Shown here piece after piece: positions 1 to 12,307 of a DNA stretch of 64,000 bases. The position numbers and the translations under genes are program-made. Each line of letters opens with the position of its first letter. Positions within the stretch are counted from its first letter, which is position 1. This DNA is from Heterobilharzia americana (lineage: Eukaryota > Platyhelminthes > Trematoda > Strigeidida > Schistosomatidae), in contig OX104130.1 in NCBI GenBank assembly GCA_944470555.2, positions 43,309,491 to 43,373,490 of the forward strand. The letters run 5' to 3'. Under the pieces are notes generated by a model. The model did no database searches. It was not told the DNA's origin and worked only from the letters and a program-made list of their open reading frames with translations.

Positions 1-16
1 CTAGTTAACCAGGCGA
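1..16 (-). mobile_element. 5' tip of an RTE-type retrotransposon cut by the window edge
   Basis: The first bases, ctagttaaccaggcga, are identical to the 5' end of the near-complete minus-strand RTE copy that ends near 14768, and almost identical to the one ending near 33331. The orientation means that the body of this element lies to the left of the window. Only the terminus is visible, so nothing can be said about its coding capacity. Confidence 0.75.
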
Positions 17-1984
17 AATTGGCATAGTTAATTTCAGTGATGGAGTGAATTTTCATAGCACACTTTGGATGCAGTGGGGTGATTTAGGTAGTTCTTGAGA
101 CGAATAATTACAGTTGTCAACCAGCTCACATGTTTCCAAGTAAAGCATGTTCAACTATGGTCCAACAGTTAATTACTCCTGAAGGAAATATATAAGATGT
201 GACATCAAATTATTTCAGCCGCATAAATAAATATAAGCAGCATATCTTCAAAATTATTGATATTCGGAGGAAGTGTAAATATTTTTCTGATTGGTATTGT
301 TTAATCACATGCGCGGGAGTGAACATTAAGTTTTGAAGAGACTAATCAATAATTAAGACAATGTCATAATGTCATTTTTTGTAGTAAATTTGGTGATGAG
401 TTCGTGTATCTAAATTTCAATAGGCTTGCTTTATGGGTAATAGTGTGGAGCTCTAATTTTTCTATGAATTATACTGACTCATGAAATTCTCATCCATCCT
501 TAAAATGGTAAGTAATGCATCACTACTGTGAAAGAAAAAGAGATCAAATAAAAATCTTGCACTTAAAGTGGATTTTTAAATTGGCGAAAAATTGTTTCGA
601 TGAGTAATTAAAGTACTTCCGTTTAGAGCTACTTGACTAAAAGTATGCCTTTCTCAGTGTGACCACTTTAATCATCTCTGAATTCTGTTTATCTGCTTGT
701 TCTACCCTTGTTCACTTACCTAAATTTAATTATGCCCTCTCTTTTTTCGCCATCAACAACAAACATTAAAAAATATTGCAGTTAGAACTTTTTGTTTGTG
801 CTGCGAAACAGACAGAAATGTCTTTTCATAATTATAATATGACGGTAAACAGTGATGATTTTAAAAAAAAAACTTCCTACATTTTCTTTTGTTTGTTTGT
901 TTTTCCCCACTGGGGAAACTTTTCTTGTTCTCTTGTTCCCCAAGCAAGTCTTCAAGACGTTTTTGATTAATTTCCATGATTGTTCTAACCCTTCGTTTAC
1001 TGTCTTACCGTCTTTTCAAACAGACATGCTATACAGGAGATCAGCATTCAACCAAAACAGTCGTAACTATAAAAGTCCATCTTATTTTCATACGCTACCA
1101 AATTAATTGTAAGTAAACAGTTTTTTCCCTCAAAATCAACGTGTTTTGGTATAACTCGAAACATACAAAAAGTCCACTCATGTACGATGACAACAGTTAT
1201 GTCCGTCAAGTTCATATTTTTTGTTGCTTATTTGTACTGAAACTTCTCCATTTTATCCTCTTGACTGGAAAAATCACAGTAAAACTATCATTTACTGGAT
1301 AAAATGGAATTACAATTTACCACAGTGTCCAGGATTTACTCCATTATTCACAAAAATTCTTTTCTTTGTAAACCAGATTTTGTAAGACAATGAAATTATG
1401 AAACGTCAGTAATCCTGTTGTTGGTGCATTGTCTCTAAATGATTTGTTTAAATTTGAAGATAGGCCAATATTCACCGACACCTATTTTTTGCTAAAATGT
1501 ACTGCCTGTAAATCTTCAAATATTTGTCAACTAAACATACTTTTCTTACTTTGTTTTTATACGCAACAAGTTTGTTTGTCAAAAGTATTTTAAATGGTTC
1601 ACGAATTTTCCTTTCGACACATGAAGTTTCTTAAAAAATAACAGTTACTGAGCGCATCACTTGCTTTAGGATTCTGACTAGTTGGACAGAACGTAGGACG
1701 AAAATTCACGGTATTTGCACTTTTCGACTTAATACAAGGATACTGTACACAAGCTTAGTGTAGCTTGAAAGTCGAAGAGTGCTGATGACTCATCAAAGTA
1801 TTTAGAATATTGCTAATATAGCCTGCAGTTTCCTGTCCGAAATTCGACCGAATTGGTTGACCACCAATAACAAATGAGTTTGTGAACAGACGCCTCCATA
1901 TCACCAGTAGTTTCAGTGTGATACTGTTACTAGATAGCTGCTAGAAATAGAGTCCAAGATGTAGCACAAAACTATTCATGGCGC
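17..1984. other. AT-rich non-coding stretch, no gene recognised
   Basis: No exon-like reading frame, RNA gene or mobile-element motif was recognised. The open frames at 776-970 and 852-1106 overlap each other, have low-complexity composition and lack splice context, so they look like chance frames in AT-rich DNA. Confidence 0.5.
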
Positions 1985-2160
1985 ATAATGAGTGACTATC
2001 GTGACTCAGTAGCCTATTAGGTAAGACTCTAATGTGAGAAGCAGTGGGTTGTGAAGTCAAAGTGTCAGTAATAACGAAATCGCCAGCTGGAATGCCTTAA
2101 TAGGATCCAACGTGAGCCCTGAAATCGACTGCTAGTTACCATTCATCATTATTTTCAAGT
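1985..2160 (+). repeat. Degenerate Sm-alpha-like SINE with hammerhead remnant
   Basis: A tRNA-like head is followed by a decayed hammerhead ribozyme. The A box is tagcctattagg at 2010-2021 and the B-box-like block is ggttgtgaagtc at 2047-2058. These are the internal RNA polymerase III promoter elements of tRNA-derived SINEs. The ribozyme part starts near 2084. The CUGANGA core has become ctggaatg (2087-2094), the GAAA core has become ccaa (2107-2110), and the cleavage triplet position reads gcc (2116-2118). The 3' tail, actgctagttaccattcatc, matches the tails of the copies near 40800 and 50850. Stem I can still form (cag/ctg). The core changes should abolish cleavage. The call rests on aligning the copies by eye. 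Confidence 0.6.
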
Positions 2161-5100
2161 TATTCGATTCTTATTTCTTTGTACTCAGCCTTGTACGACA
2201 GATAAAACATGGAACCACCTTTTAACAGATGATGTAAAATATACGTTTGAAGCTGTATTAGGACTAAAAAGGTAATAACAAGCATTATTTTTCTATCGAA
2301 AATTTACATCTCTTTGGTTACCAACTCATTATAATCACTAGGCTGCACTACACAGAGTTAGGCAAACAGGTCCTGTTAATTCCAATACCCCTAGGTAAAT
2401 GACTGAACTTTTCGTGACTATGGTTACCAAAACGACGCCTAGAAGCAGACAATGCGTAGTCCACGTATGATGTCGTAATGCACATTTCAAAAATAGCACC
2501 GTCTCTATCTTGAGAGGCTTTATTTTACCCTAATAAAGGTGCAACAGTGATAACAGCAAAGTATCACTCTTGCAACTAAAGAAAACAGTATGTAACACAG
2601 TCTGTTAGACGATATAATATTTCAACATGTTTGACGGCTGTAAATATAAAACGATAGAGTATTTGGGAAGCATTCGTAGTTTACAGACACCTTTTTAGGT
2701 ATTTGAAATAGATACGAAGCAGAGTTTTCGTTTAAAAGTAGTTGACAATAAATATACCTATATTTCCAACAAATCCAATAGGAAAGGTTGAAAGGCACAT
2801 TTCATGCATTATCGACCTGAAATTTAACATAAAAAGGGATTCTTTCTACAGCAGTCAATGCTGCGTTTTTATTTCACTTCCTAAAAAACCATAGAACGAA
2901 ACGAACGCCACGAATTGGAAATGTGTATGAGTTCTCAAGGGAACAGATGCAAAAACTATCACAATTCATGGAAACGCTTTCCCACAAAGTTTATCTGATG
3001 CTATAGAACTATTACTTTGTCTGTTCATGTCTGTTTCATGTTCATTGTAAGCAGGTATGATTCAATATAAAGCACTTTATTACATCCCGTCTTAGGACCA
3101 TATATTGTTTTGCTACCTAGATCCTGAGTTTTATTGTGCTGGTTTCTGAAGTCTTGAAGGTAATTTTGTGTAGACATGCAAAGCAGCGGAGTGATGTGCT
3201 ACAAAATTATATCTGTCTAGTGAGAAAACATGTTGCGTAACTACTTAGTACAGCTTTGTCAATGAATACTATTAGGGAATTTTTACAAATTCAACAAAGC
3301 TCATAAGTTTTAAGGGAAAAACTAGCATGCTTTGTGAAATAATTGAGTTGTTCTTATGAGATATCCGAAATTTGTCAAGACTAAGAAACAAATACAGCTT
3401 GGTAATTGTTTGTCTGACGAAGCTTGTAACGGAAATGTAGTAAAAATGCAGGAACAAGGTAGATGCAATAATTTTCCTCGAAGCGGTTACGGAGTAGTTC
3501 GATCAAGTTCACACTATAATATATTGTAGCAATCAATTCCAAGATTTTTTTGGCAAGTTAGTCACTGCTTCTTAACTACCTCCACGATAATTTTTGCAGA
3601 TATTTTTCAGTAATTTTCAAGATAACGTGATAAACTAGCCGATATTGTATGCCTCCCTTTCAAAAACAAACACTACACAGTTCATTTTCAGATATGTGAT
3701 CGGCTGGTACACAAATATTTAGAAATATTTTAAGATCTTATGTTTGGAAAAGTTATAGAAGACCACACCTCAAATGATATACGCCACTGACGAAACAAAA
3801 CATCTTTCTCTTTGGATCACACAATTATCTGACAACTTTCTATAGGAGAATAATAAACGTTTCAGGAATAGAGACGTGTTCAGTAATAAAATGCATTTTT
3901 CCTGTCGATCAAATTATACATCAATACTATGAGGTACTCAGATAGTATTAGTTATCAAATGTCTGAATGATTCCTTTCCTACTATGCGTTGGTACTAACA
4001 AGAAAACCTATACCTACAAAATGAAGAAAAATGTGACTCAGCAGGAAAATTCGAAAGCATCCGTCATGCAGAAACTGGTTCACCACTGGCTGTTAGATGG
4101 CGTAGCATTAATTGGAAGAGTTAAAGAACATCCAAAAACTTGTTGTGTTGATCAGATATTTGTTATTTAAGGCAAAATAATAACAATCGAAATAGATTCC
4201 AGATCATGTTAGGAGTTTTCTAGGAGCATCTATTCGTTCGAAGCCTCTATCTTCCTCTTCATAATAAGCATGCCTAAATCTAATTAAATGTGTAGAAATC
4301 GATATGATTTTTTTGATAATACAGTTAATGTTTGTAGGAATTTATTCATTTGGGAGCATTCCTGGTCATGAAGTGACAACAGTTATACTAACATTGTAAA
4401 GCTTATGGCACCTGGAAGTTGTTCCGTTCTTCAATGAATCTCGCTAGCAGTGCAGACTAATGAAAGACACATTCGATGTAACCAAGGCGTATTTACGACT
4501 GACATACTGACATAGTGGCTTTGACTTATGAGCTTTTTTTATTTTCTAATTAACCATATTTGTTGTATAGAGCCTACAATAAAGTTTAAAATGCGAAGTA
4601 GTTAAAATAACTTTATAGTCATGTGCACGATCAATCACGAGTGGTGACCATAAACTACCATTCTGTGCCACATAGCTATTAGGAAAGGTTTAGGTTATTC
4701 AAATGAGATTTAGCTTAATGCGGAACCAGAAATTTCTGTGATTTTTCCTTATTAAAGTTTGTGAAGTCCCTGTTCACATTTTTAACTAATGCATCCGTAA
4801 AATTCATTTTGTTGGATTTTGAAATATTTTTTATAAGGACAAGTTGTATGGTCTACCTAACTGTTATCACAGACCCTGCTGCGTAACTCGCTTTTTTTCT
4901 TCCCTAGTGAAATATATGAAAGGCAAGTCTAAATGGCTTACGGCTTTAAGCTGTTCAACTAGTTTGGCTCGAAAATCTTTCAAAATGCAATTCCCATATA
5001 CTTGTGATTCTGCAACGAATTGATGACACGTATAACGTTTATCTTCTATTGAAATGATCGATTTGTGCTGCTTTCTACTAAGGAAAATGCTTTTGTGGTA

Positions 5101-5795
5101 TTCATTTATATATATCTCGAAAATAAAATAATATTCAACCGGAAGTTAATTTTGCTTATAATGGTGGTGACGTTTGTATTTTGTGAATCGCCTTTGCCTC
5201 GGTTTATACGTAGTCAGCTACTAAACTTTTATTGCTAAATATTATGGCGAATACTGTTCAGTTTTCAAATCAATGGATTTGACAACATATCGGACCTATC
5301 ACAATTGTTTTTCAAGACAGACTGCACAGCAACCATGCAAACGAATATCTTGACGACAAGACACTGAATAATTTCTAAAAAATGTCAGTTCTACTGGTGA
5401 CAGCATCCTGCATTGTTCTGGAAGCAGCTGCTGATAAAAAACGAGTGTCTGTAAGGGCAAGCCCAACAACCCCCTAAACAACTGTTTTCTTGTCTTGTGT
5501 GAAATCCACCTTCGCAGAGGAAATGAACTACTCAACTAGTTTATTCCGTGTTTGCTAGAACGGTCTTTAAAGTCAGTCTAGTGCATGTGTTAGACTTAAT
5601 CTCATATAAAGTACAGCTGTATTTTACACATCATAGTAGACATTGGCGGAATTGTGCAAATATGCTTTCTTCATAGATAATGTGTCGTATTTCTTTAAGA
5701 CATGTAAGCATACCTTATTCTGAGCAAGAGTATAGCATCGAGGATTGTCTCCTCAGTTTATCATTCAGCAGTGATTAGATCATCCAAGGTAGTGA
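2161..5795. other. AT-rich non-coding stretch, no gene recognised
   Basis: Nothing supportable was found. The open frames at 3272-3457 (-), 3967-4170 (+) and 5299-5535 (-) show no recognised domain or convincing splice signals. Intron or intergenic sequence is the likely content. Confidence 0.5.
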
Positions 5796-6054
5796 ATTAA
5801 CCTCGCTTGGTTAACTAGCTCACTAGTTACTAGCCTACTGTAGGCCCAGATAAAGAGGGCAGGTTGGGCATGGGGCCAGCAACCCTACATCTACAGCGTA
5901 AAACTAATCCAGCCGCTAAAGAAAATTCATAGCAAAGAAAATATTAAAGATAAAAACAAACTTATTCCTCGCTGGTATCGGAGAGACGAAATGACATCAT
6001 TTGGTGAAAGTCTTCAAGAATCCAGTCTGCCAATGTGTCTTCCCTCGGTGGAAG

Positions 6055-6475
6055 CAAAAGTGAGGATGGGGACATGGAATGTCCACATCGTATTTGAAGC
6101 TGGCTGACAGATCTGCCCAGATTGCATTAGCAGTGAGAAGATATAGCAAAGAGTTGTTAGGAATCTGCGAAGAATCTGCAGATGGAATGGAAGTCAACTC
6201 TCCAAACTGTCAACTGAGGAGTAAATAATTTACTCTGATATTGTCACCCAAATGACAAACACGAGCAAACTGAGTTTCGATGGGCTATCATGTTGTCCTT
6301 GACAGAATCGAAGGCTCCAATCTACTCCATGATCGTGACAGCAAGAATCAACTCAAAAGGAAAAAAGTAGCAATCATTCAGTGCTTTGCGCCAACAAATA
6401 ATGCAGATCAACAGAAGAAGAAGGGATTCTACAGACAAATGCAACCAGTACTAGACAAGACTCCAGATTAATGTC
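6055..6475 (+). pseudogene. RTE endonuclease remnant (copy A)
   Basis: Translation around 6070 gives a TWNV-type start of an apurinic/apyrimidinic-like endonuclease. Downstream are pieces resembling the ICE(S)R block near 6160 and a frame at 6280-6471 ending in the LDKTPD segment. In intact elements this domain nicks target DNA to prime reverse transcription. Frameshifts and stops separate the pieces. The C-terminal part of the domain, with the IDF and SDH-type motifs, is absent because of the internal deletion that starts right after this segment. Confidence 0.7.
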
Positions 6476-6639
6476 TGGAATGGAAGAGATCAACTCAGAC
6501 GAAACCAGTTAAAGATAGTGAAAAAAATTTAGTTACAACCAAAGAGGCGAAACAAAGAAAACGATGGGCTGACCACTTCAAAAAGCTGTTGAATCGATCA
6601 TCACCTGCACTTCATCCAGAAATACCACCTACAGCCCAG

Positions 6640-7560
6640 CCACAGAACTACCAGTGAACATAAATCCTCCAACAAAAGTGGAAGTCTTGAACGACATAAA
6701 GCTACTGGAGTGCGGGAAAGCAGTAGGACCAGATGGAATCCTGCCAAAAGCACTGAGAACAGACGCAGAGACAACAGCAGACATGCTCACACCACTACTG
6801 CAGAAGGTCTGGAAGGAAGGAAAGGTACCTACCCATTGATTGGAAGAAGGTCTATCTTGTCAAAATCGTGAAGAAGAGCGACCTAAGTGTTTACGAGAAC
6901 TGGCGCGGAATCATGCTGTTGTCCACCCAAAGCAAGCAAAATATTAGGTCTCATCAAACTGGAGGGACAAAACCATGCACTGGATTCAAATGGATTACGA
7001 CCGGAAAAGGCTGGAGGTACAAATCATGTGTGGATGGAATTGCAAGGCTACGCTACGCATTATCACCGGACGGAGCATTGAATGGCAGTCAACTCTTCAC
7101 CTCACCTCAACCTCATCAACTTTGAAAATGCCTTTGACAGTGTCGACCGAGAAGTAATTTGACAGGCGGCTGCTTCAACACTACGGCTTTAGTGCCACAA
7201 ACCTTTATCAACCTCATTCAACAGCTGTACGCCGATGCCACATGCCAAGTGATTTACAATGGGAAGTTGTTCAGTGACGCCTTTGAAGTGAAGACAGGAA
7301 AGAGTGAGACAAGGCTGCCGACTGTCACCCATGATCTTCCTGATTGTGGTAGACTGGATCATGCAACAAACTGTGGGGAGCGAAGAGAGGGGGATGCGCT
7401 GCACCGATGAAAGGAGCCTAGAAGATTTAGGTTTCACTGATGATTCTGATTTATATCCAATGTCTTTTCATACAAACTCGAAGATGTACAGGCGAAAACC
7501 AACAAATTGGCGGAAGAGGAAAGACAGCGAAGACGTTATACCAGGTGAATGTTGATAATA
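6640..7560 (+). pseudogene. RTE reverse transcriptase remnant (copy A)
   Basis: The first block, 6654-6839, contains GKAVGPDGILPKAL, the conserved entry into the RTE reverse transcriptase. Motif A reads INFENAFDSVDRE near 7112-7153, with both the catalytic Asp context and the FD pair visible. The next codons run into TGA at 7160-7162, where the copies at 11563-14768 and 56515-58926 have TGG. Motif B near 7300-7330 is frameshifted by an extra 4 nt. Motif C reads FTDD instead of FADD near 7432-7443. The fingers-palm stretch between about 6900 and 7080 also carries deletions. It is a dead gene, although homology to the family is clear throughout. Confidence 0.8.
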
Positions 7561-7561
7561 A

Positions 7562-8200
7562 GGTGATGAAGATACCCAACCAACAACAGCATCAACAACA
7601 AGCACCAACCACCGTGAATGGGAAAAACCTAAAGGAAGTAGTCTCTTTCACCTACCTAGATAGCACTGTCTCAACTACAAACGACACATGCACAGATGAG
7701 GATTTCAAAGTCAGGATCGAAAAGACAGTAAGACAGGCTCTTATCAATCTGAAATCAGTGTGGAGATCTACTGCACTACACTGTACTCAGCACAAAGAAC
7801 GAAATCCAGATTTTCAATACCAATGTCAAGACATACTGATATATGTTTCAGAAACTTGGCGTGTTACGAAAAGCATTTCCAACAAACTACAGGTATTCAT
7901 CAACAGCTGCCGCTCAAGCTCACCGGATACTAAAGATCAGATCAGATGGCCAGAATAATAAGAATAAGCAGCAAAGAACTCTCGCAACGAACCAATGAAT
8001 CAAGAACCTATCACCCAACAAATACCCAGAAGAAAGTGGATATGGACTGCACTGAGCATACACTGAGAAGACCATTCGGGGATATCAAGCGCCAGGTCCT
8101 TGAGTGGAATCCTAAGGGGAAACGACAAGTTGTGCGTCTGAGGCTAGGGTGACATGGAGGAGATCATGTGAGGAAGAAATGAAAGCTTGTGGGTAGTCGT
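7562..8200 (+). pseudogene. RTE C-terminal region remnant (copy A)
   Basis: The frame 7440-7958 carries NGKNLKEVVSFTYLDSTVS, the beta-strand block that follows the reverse transcriptase in this family, then a piece ending in TWRVTKSISNKLQVFINSC. The frame 7946-8152 continues with the basic, RTE-typical end. A copy-specific segment, TALHCTQHKERN, is shared with the fragment at 15257-15541 and not with the other copies, so these two belong to one subfamily. Confidence 0.75.
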
Positions 8201-8296
8201 GGAGCGAAGTCCAAAAGACTGCAGAGAAGAGAGTGCAATGAAGGCTTGCTATTAAAGCCCTATGTCGCACTAAGAACCCAAGGGAAAATGATAGTA

Positions 8297-11239
8297 AGAC
8301 AATGATTTCCACCTGTCTACCAATCATTATTGGTTCAAATTTATGTTACGCAGAAATACAGCAGTCTGGATACATTGTTTACCCTCTGAAAGCCATTATT
8401 CAACAGTCTCGACTTTATTGACATTAGTTTTATACATTTGCTTTTTGAAACATCAAGAATTACAAAAGTGAAGTAATTCAGCAATCTGGATCGGGAATCA
8501 ACATTGATATTTAAGGTTATCATAAAAGAAATTGTTTGTTTTTATTTCAGTACCATAAAAAATATAACGAAGAGTGTTTTTGCTTTGTAAACATTAGCTC
8601 AGTTAATGAACAGACTTCAGAACCTAGATTAAGGTACATAATATACTCTGGAGGACTACATTTATTCTCATTGATATATATATTGATCTATTCTAAAACT
8701 AGCGTGAAATGATTAAGCTGATTATTATTTACACTGAATTAGATTACCTAGTAGGATATAAATGTTTCCACGTGGACAGTGGTTTGATCTAAGATTCAAG
8801 TTTAGAACTCATCAACTGTGTATGTGCTTGCATGCTAACGTGTATTCATGTTTCCAGGAATAGCTGAATTTAGGGTTATATTCAAAAGAAATACATTACA
8901 GAACTTCGAGCGCTAAAATAGCCTAATATGTTTAGTGAAAGAAATTTTGAATGAAAACATTTAATGTTTTTGATTGACTAAGAGGAACTTTTTTCATCTT
9001 CACCTTATATCATTTCTGTGAGTTTATTAGTACATGAAAGGAAGTATTTGATAAATATTATTCGTAGGTGGCAGGGAAACAGAAAATTGTTATATTAAGG
9101 ATTCTAATGACCTTTACTGAATTTTTTCTAAAAAGCAAGGTTAGTCTTTATCTAGCAGAATTAAAAGTGAACTTAACTTTTATCTTGTAATCCATTATTA
9201 TTAAAAACTGAATTGAGGTAAATTGAGGACATCTTTAATGAAGTGGATGAAGTATTATCATTTCAGATCACTGTAGACAGCATGCAATTTATGAGTTTTT
9301 GCGTTCAAGTATCTAGTTGATGAGAAGATTGTCAAGAAGATTGTCCAGAGAACATAACAAAACCAATCTATCTATGCTGTGAAATCATACAGCTTATAAT
9401 AAGGGATTTTGATCTACTGGTTTCAGAAGCTTTGTCTCTCACAGCTGAAATTAAGATAGACTGTCAGGAAAATTTCGTTGAGACAAGATGGCATCAACCC
9501 CACTGATTTCACTAAGTAATTAGTTTCTATGTGTCATATAAATGTCTACATGGTTAACCCTGGAATACTTTGTCAAGACATAGGTGGCGAAAGAAGTTTC
9601 TACTCACACCTACCTATCTTACTTTAGATCTTACTTAATTACACTCAGAAAATACATCAAGAGTAGTAGACATATACTCTTTGTTACTGTCATCAGACCT
9701 GATTAGTGATTCAATTGGCCAATATATGACTGCTTGTTGGATGGTTTCTTTCAACTTAGGTAGAATAGAGATTAGATTTGTATCGACTTCATCCCTGTGG
9801 AGTCTTCGACTCAGGTTACTACAACCTTTCTATTAACCTTCGACTTTTATCTCCTGAGGTTTCCACATTACTTCAGTCAAATTTATATATGTGATTGTTT
9901 ATTCCATTCTGTGTATAAGTTCTGGACTATCATGTGTGAAATTCACATCAAGCAGTAAACCAAGCGATTGTATTTCAAAAACAGCTACAATACAATCAAG
10001 ACATCACTAATAACATCCATATTCTTAAAGATAATAATTCTGGAGTCGGATGACACTTTATAGAATGCTAATAATATCATCTCAGCTCAGCAACACTTCA
10101 ATTTACTGCCTTCTGGGTTCACTGCTTCTCTTCTGCAGTGACTATAGAAGCCTGTACCCAGGCTTTTCGGTATATATTCAAAAGATCTTAAGTGCCCCTT
10201 CGCTCTGTTCTCCCGATGTAACTGTCAGCACAGATCCTTGTAAACTTGTATTCGCAGTTAGAACTAACTTGAGAAAGTAACCCAATGACTTTGGATTGTA
10301 CCAAGTAGCATCTCGTTTTGCACAAAGGGATTATCTTGCCTGCAGGATACGCTTTGTTTAGTGCAGCTTCGAGCCTTTAATAATTTTTCCTAAGACATCG
10401 TTACCTTTTAGGTTGAGTTCAATAAAAAAGAAACTTCTTGCTTACCGTAATTTCCCTTAATTTATTGTCTTCAGGTCTCTCATGTTAAGTGATAAACTTT
10501 TGCGGATAACTGTTTTCTAACAGTATCTTGTCACTACTCAGAAAATGTCTCAAAATGTCGTTTGAATACATGCTTCTAGATCCATAAAATAGTATTCAGA
10601 CTAATGCTCGTTAATGACTGACAGGAAAAAGCTGTTGAAATTTAGACATAATTCACTCTTCTGATGAATGGAAGTTGGAAGATCACCATCAATAATTCAC
10701 ACATCGCAACACAGTATCTTAGAAGCTGAACTAATCATTGCTAGCATGTTCCATGGTGAACTCGATATTTTCACGCCCATCATCGAAGTGTTCAAGTAAG
10801 TGGGATGAGTTAAGTAGGTCCTTCTATTCCGAAACCTTATCATTAACATATTTGGAATAATACATTGTTTCTCCGACTGCATGATTAGGTTTTATCTCAA
10901 AATTGACTATAAAGATAACAGTCAACCAATCAATATAGTACATGAACAGGAACTGAACGTCTTGGTGCACATCCACAGCAAGCGTCTGAATTCCTAAATT
11001 GGCAGGAGAAACTAGTTAATATAATAAGATTATAACATAGTTTCTATCAAAACTCTACAATCTCAACAAATAAACATTCAAAATATTTCGTCGTAAGGAA
11101 AAAGACTTTCAGAATAATTCATATAAATTATTATTCGTTGATACTTGTTATTCTCCGTTGTTTTACTGGATTGAACTGATTGACGTATATTGATACATGG
11201 GCCCCTAGCAGATACCCTGATATTCCTTGAGTAATTATT
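8297..11239. other. AT-rich non-coding stretch, no gene recognised
   Basis: No exon, RNA gene or mobile element was recognised. Small frames at 10050-10280 (+) and 10697-10882 (-) have no recognisable domain. Confidence 0.5.
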
Positions 11240-11430
11240 GATATAATTGGATGGTTAGCATGCCCCAGTATCCGAGTGGATAGATCTTCGGCATTTGAAG
11301 CTATTAGTACATGATTGGAGTCTCAGTGGGAACATCACTGACCAGGGTGGAAGCACATTCAGCTGATGAGTTTCATATAGGACGACACGCGCGTCCTGGA
11401 CTCCACTGACAATTACAATTATGTCACTGT
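11240..11430 (+). repeat. Sm-alpha-like SINE with hammerhead ribozyme, one core base changed
   Basis: This is the best-preserved copy overall. The A-box-like block (tatccgagtgg near 11269-11279) and the B-box-like block gattggagtctc (11313-11324) give a tRNA-like promoter. The ribozyme follows. CTGATGAG lies at 11363-11370, a weak stem II at 11370-11383, and the second core block GACA (normally GAAA) at 11384-11387. A minimal stem III has the four-base loop gcgc, and the cleavage triplet GTC is at 11393-11395. Stem I can form with an inner cag/ctg helix, an internal loop, and an outer gtgga/tccac helix, as in the Schistosoma Sm-alpha hammerhead. The A-to-C core change should strongly reduce or abolish self-cleavage. 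Ferrying of such repeats is thought to depend on another element's enzymes. Confidence 0.75.
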
Positions 11431-11552
11431 GAAATTCATATAAATATTTAAACATGATCCAATTAAAACAAAGATCATTATTTGCTACATTATTCGTCAG
11501 AATGTAGAAGCACTGTGGTTCATTCCTTTCTCCTCGGCTACTTGAACTAATG

Positions 11553-11562
11553 TACGTAGGAT
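11553..11562. repeat. Target-site duplication, left side of RTE copy B
   Basis: The 10-base word tacgtaggat immediately precedes the TTA-repeat tail of the minus-strand RTE copy. It recurs exactly at 14769-14778, just beyond that element's 5' end. Exact matching repeats on both sides define the insertion boundaries. Confidence 0.8.
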
Positions 11563-11578
11563 TTATTTATTATTATTA

Positions 11579-12223
11579 TTAGTCACTTGGGTTCCTAATG
11601 GAATATAGGACTTCATTAGCACGCCTCCAGTGAACTCTGTCCTCTGAGATCTTTTGAACCTGGTTCCACAGCAGCCCACAAGCTCGCATTTCCCCCTCGC
11701 ACAATTGCCTCCATATCACCCTCCGACGTCCAACTCGTCGCTTCCCATGGGGATTCCACTCGAGTGACTGGCCTGACGCGTGATGTCCCCGGTCGGCCTT
11801 CTCACTGCATGCCCAATCCACCTCCATTTCCTCCTGCATATTTGTTGGGTGATAGGCTCTTGTTTGGTTCGTTCCCAGAGCTCCTTGCTCCATATTCTTT
11901 CTGGCCATCTGATCTTCAGCAACGAGCTAGCGTAAGCAGTTGTTGATGAATGTCTGTAGTTTATTGGAAATCACTTTCGTGACGCGCCAAGTCTCTGAAC
12001 CATACAAGAGCACTGACTTGACGTTGGTGTTGAAAATCCGTATCTTGTTCCACATGCTGAGTGCAGATCTCCACACTGGTTTCAGGTTAGTGAACGCCTA
12101 GCTTGCTTTTCCGATTCTGATCCTGACATCCTCGTCTGTCCCGCCTGTATTTGAAACAGTGCTGCCTAGATAAGTGAAGGAGGTTACTTCCTTTAAGTTT
12201 CTCCCGTTGATGGTGATTATAGT

Positions 12224-12255
<32 letters not shown>

Positions 12256-12307
12256 GGTACGGTATCTTCATCACCTCTGTCTTCTCTATATTCACTTGAA
12301 GTCCCAT
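11579..12307 (-). pseudogene. RTE C-terminal region remnant (copy B)
   Basis: The frame 12307-12098 carries the thumb, a run of His then Gln codons, and NGRNLKEVTSFTYLGSTVS. The frame 11908-11579 carries GKRRVGRRRVIWRQLC, the basic GRP/W-type motif common near the C terminus of RTE proteins. It ends shortly before the 3' terminus. The two parts are separated by a frame break around 12000-12090 where the WRVTKVISNKLQTFI block is still readable. Confidence 0.7.
12224..12258. repeat. Trinucleotide repeats (TGT)n then (GGT)n inside RTE copy B
   Basis: About six TGT units run directly into six GGT units. On the coding strand of the element they encode His and then Gln runs. The other copies have the same spot as a shorter, irregular CAA/CAG/CAT stretch, so this is a local expansion in a naturally repeat-prone region of the element. 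Confidence 0.85.

Larger units (their letters stand above)
5796..8296 (+). mobile_element. RTE-type non-LTR retrotransposon, copy A (internally deleted)
   Basis: This copy has both ends of the RTE element. The 5' end is the attaacctcgcttggttaac motif near 5796 and the 3' end is the aagaacccaaggg motif near 8275-8285. In between are remnants of the apurinic-type endonuclease, the reverse transcriptase and the C-terminal region. About 0.8 kb between endonuclease and reverse transcriptase, present in the copy at 11563-14768, is missing here near 6475-6485. The reading frame is broken many times. It shares an in-frame TGA at 7160-7162 and a 4-nt insertion near 7305 with the minus-strand copy at 29899-33331. 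RTE elements move by target-primed reverse transcription; this copy cannot encode working enzymes. The assignment to the SR2-like group is from motif style, not a database search. Confidence 0.85.

Noticed and set aside
1670..1715. ctgactag and ggacgaaaa in hammerhead-like order
   Set aside because: Stem II cannot be formed convincingly, no cut site is visible and no repeat flanks match.
11240..11340. Possible true tRNA gene
   Set aside because: A- and B-box-like words are present but no cloverleaf can be completed; the downstream ribozyme shows it is a SINE head.
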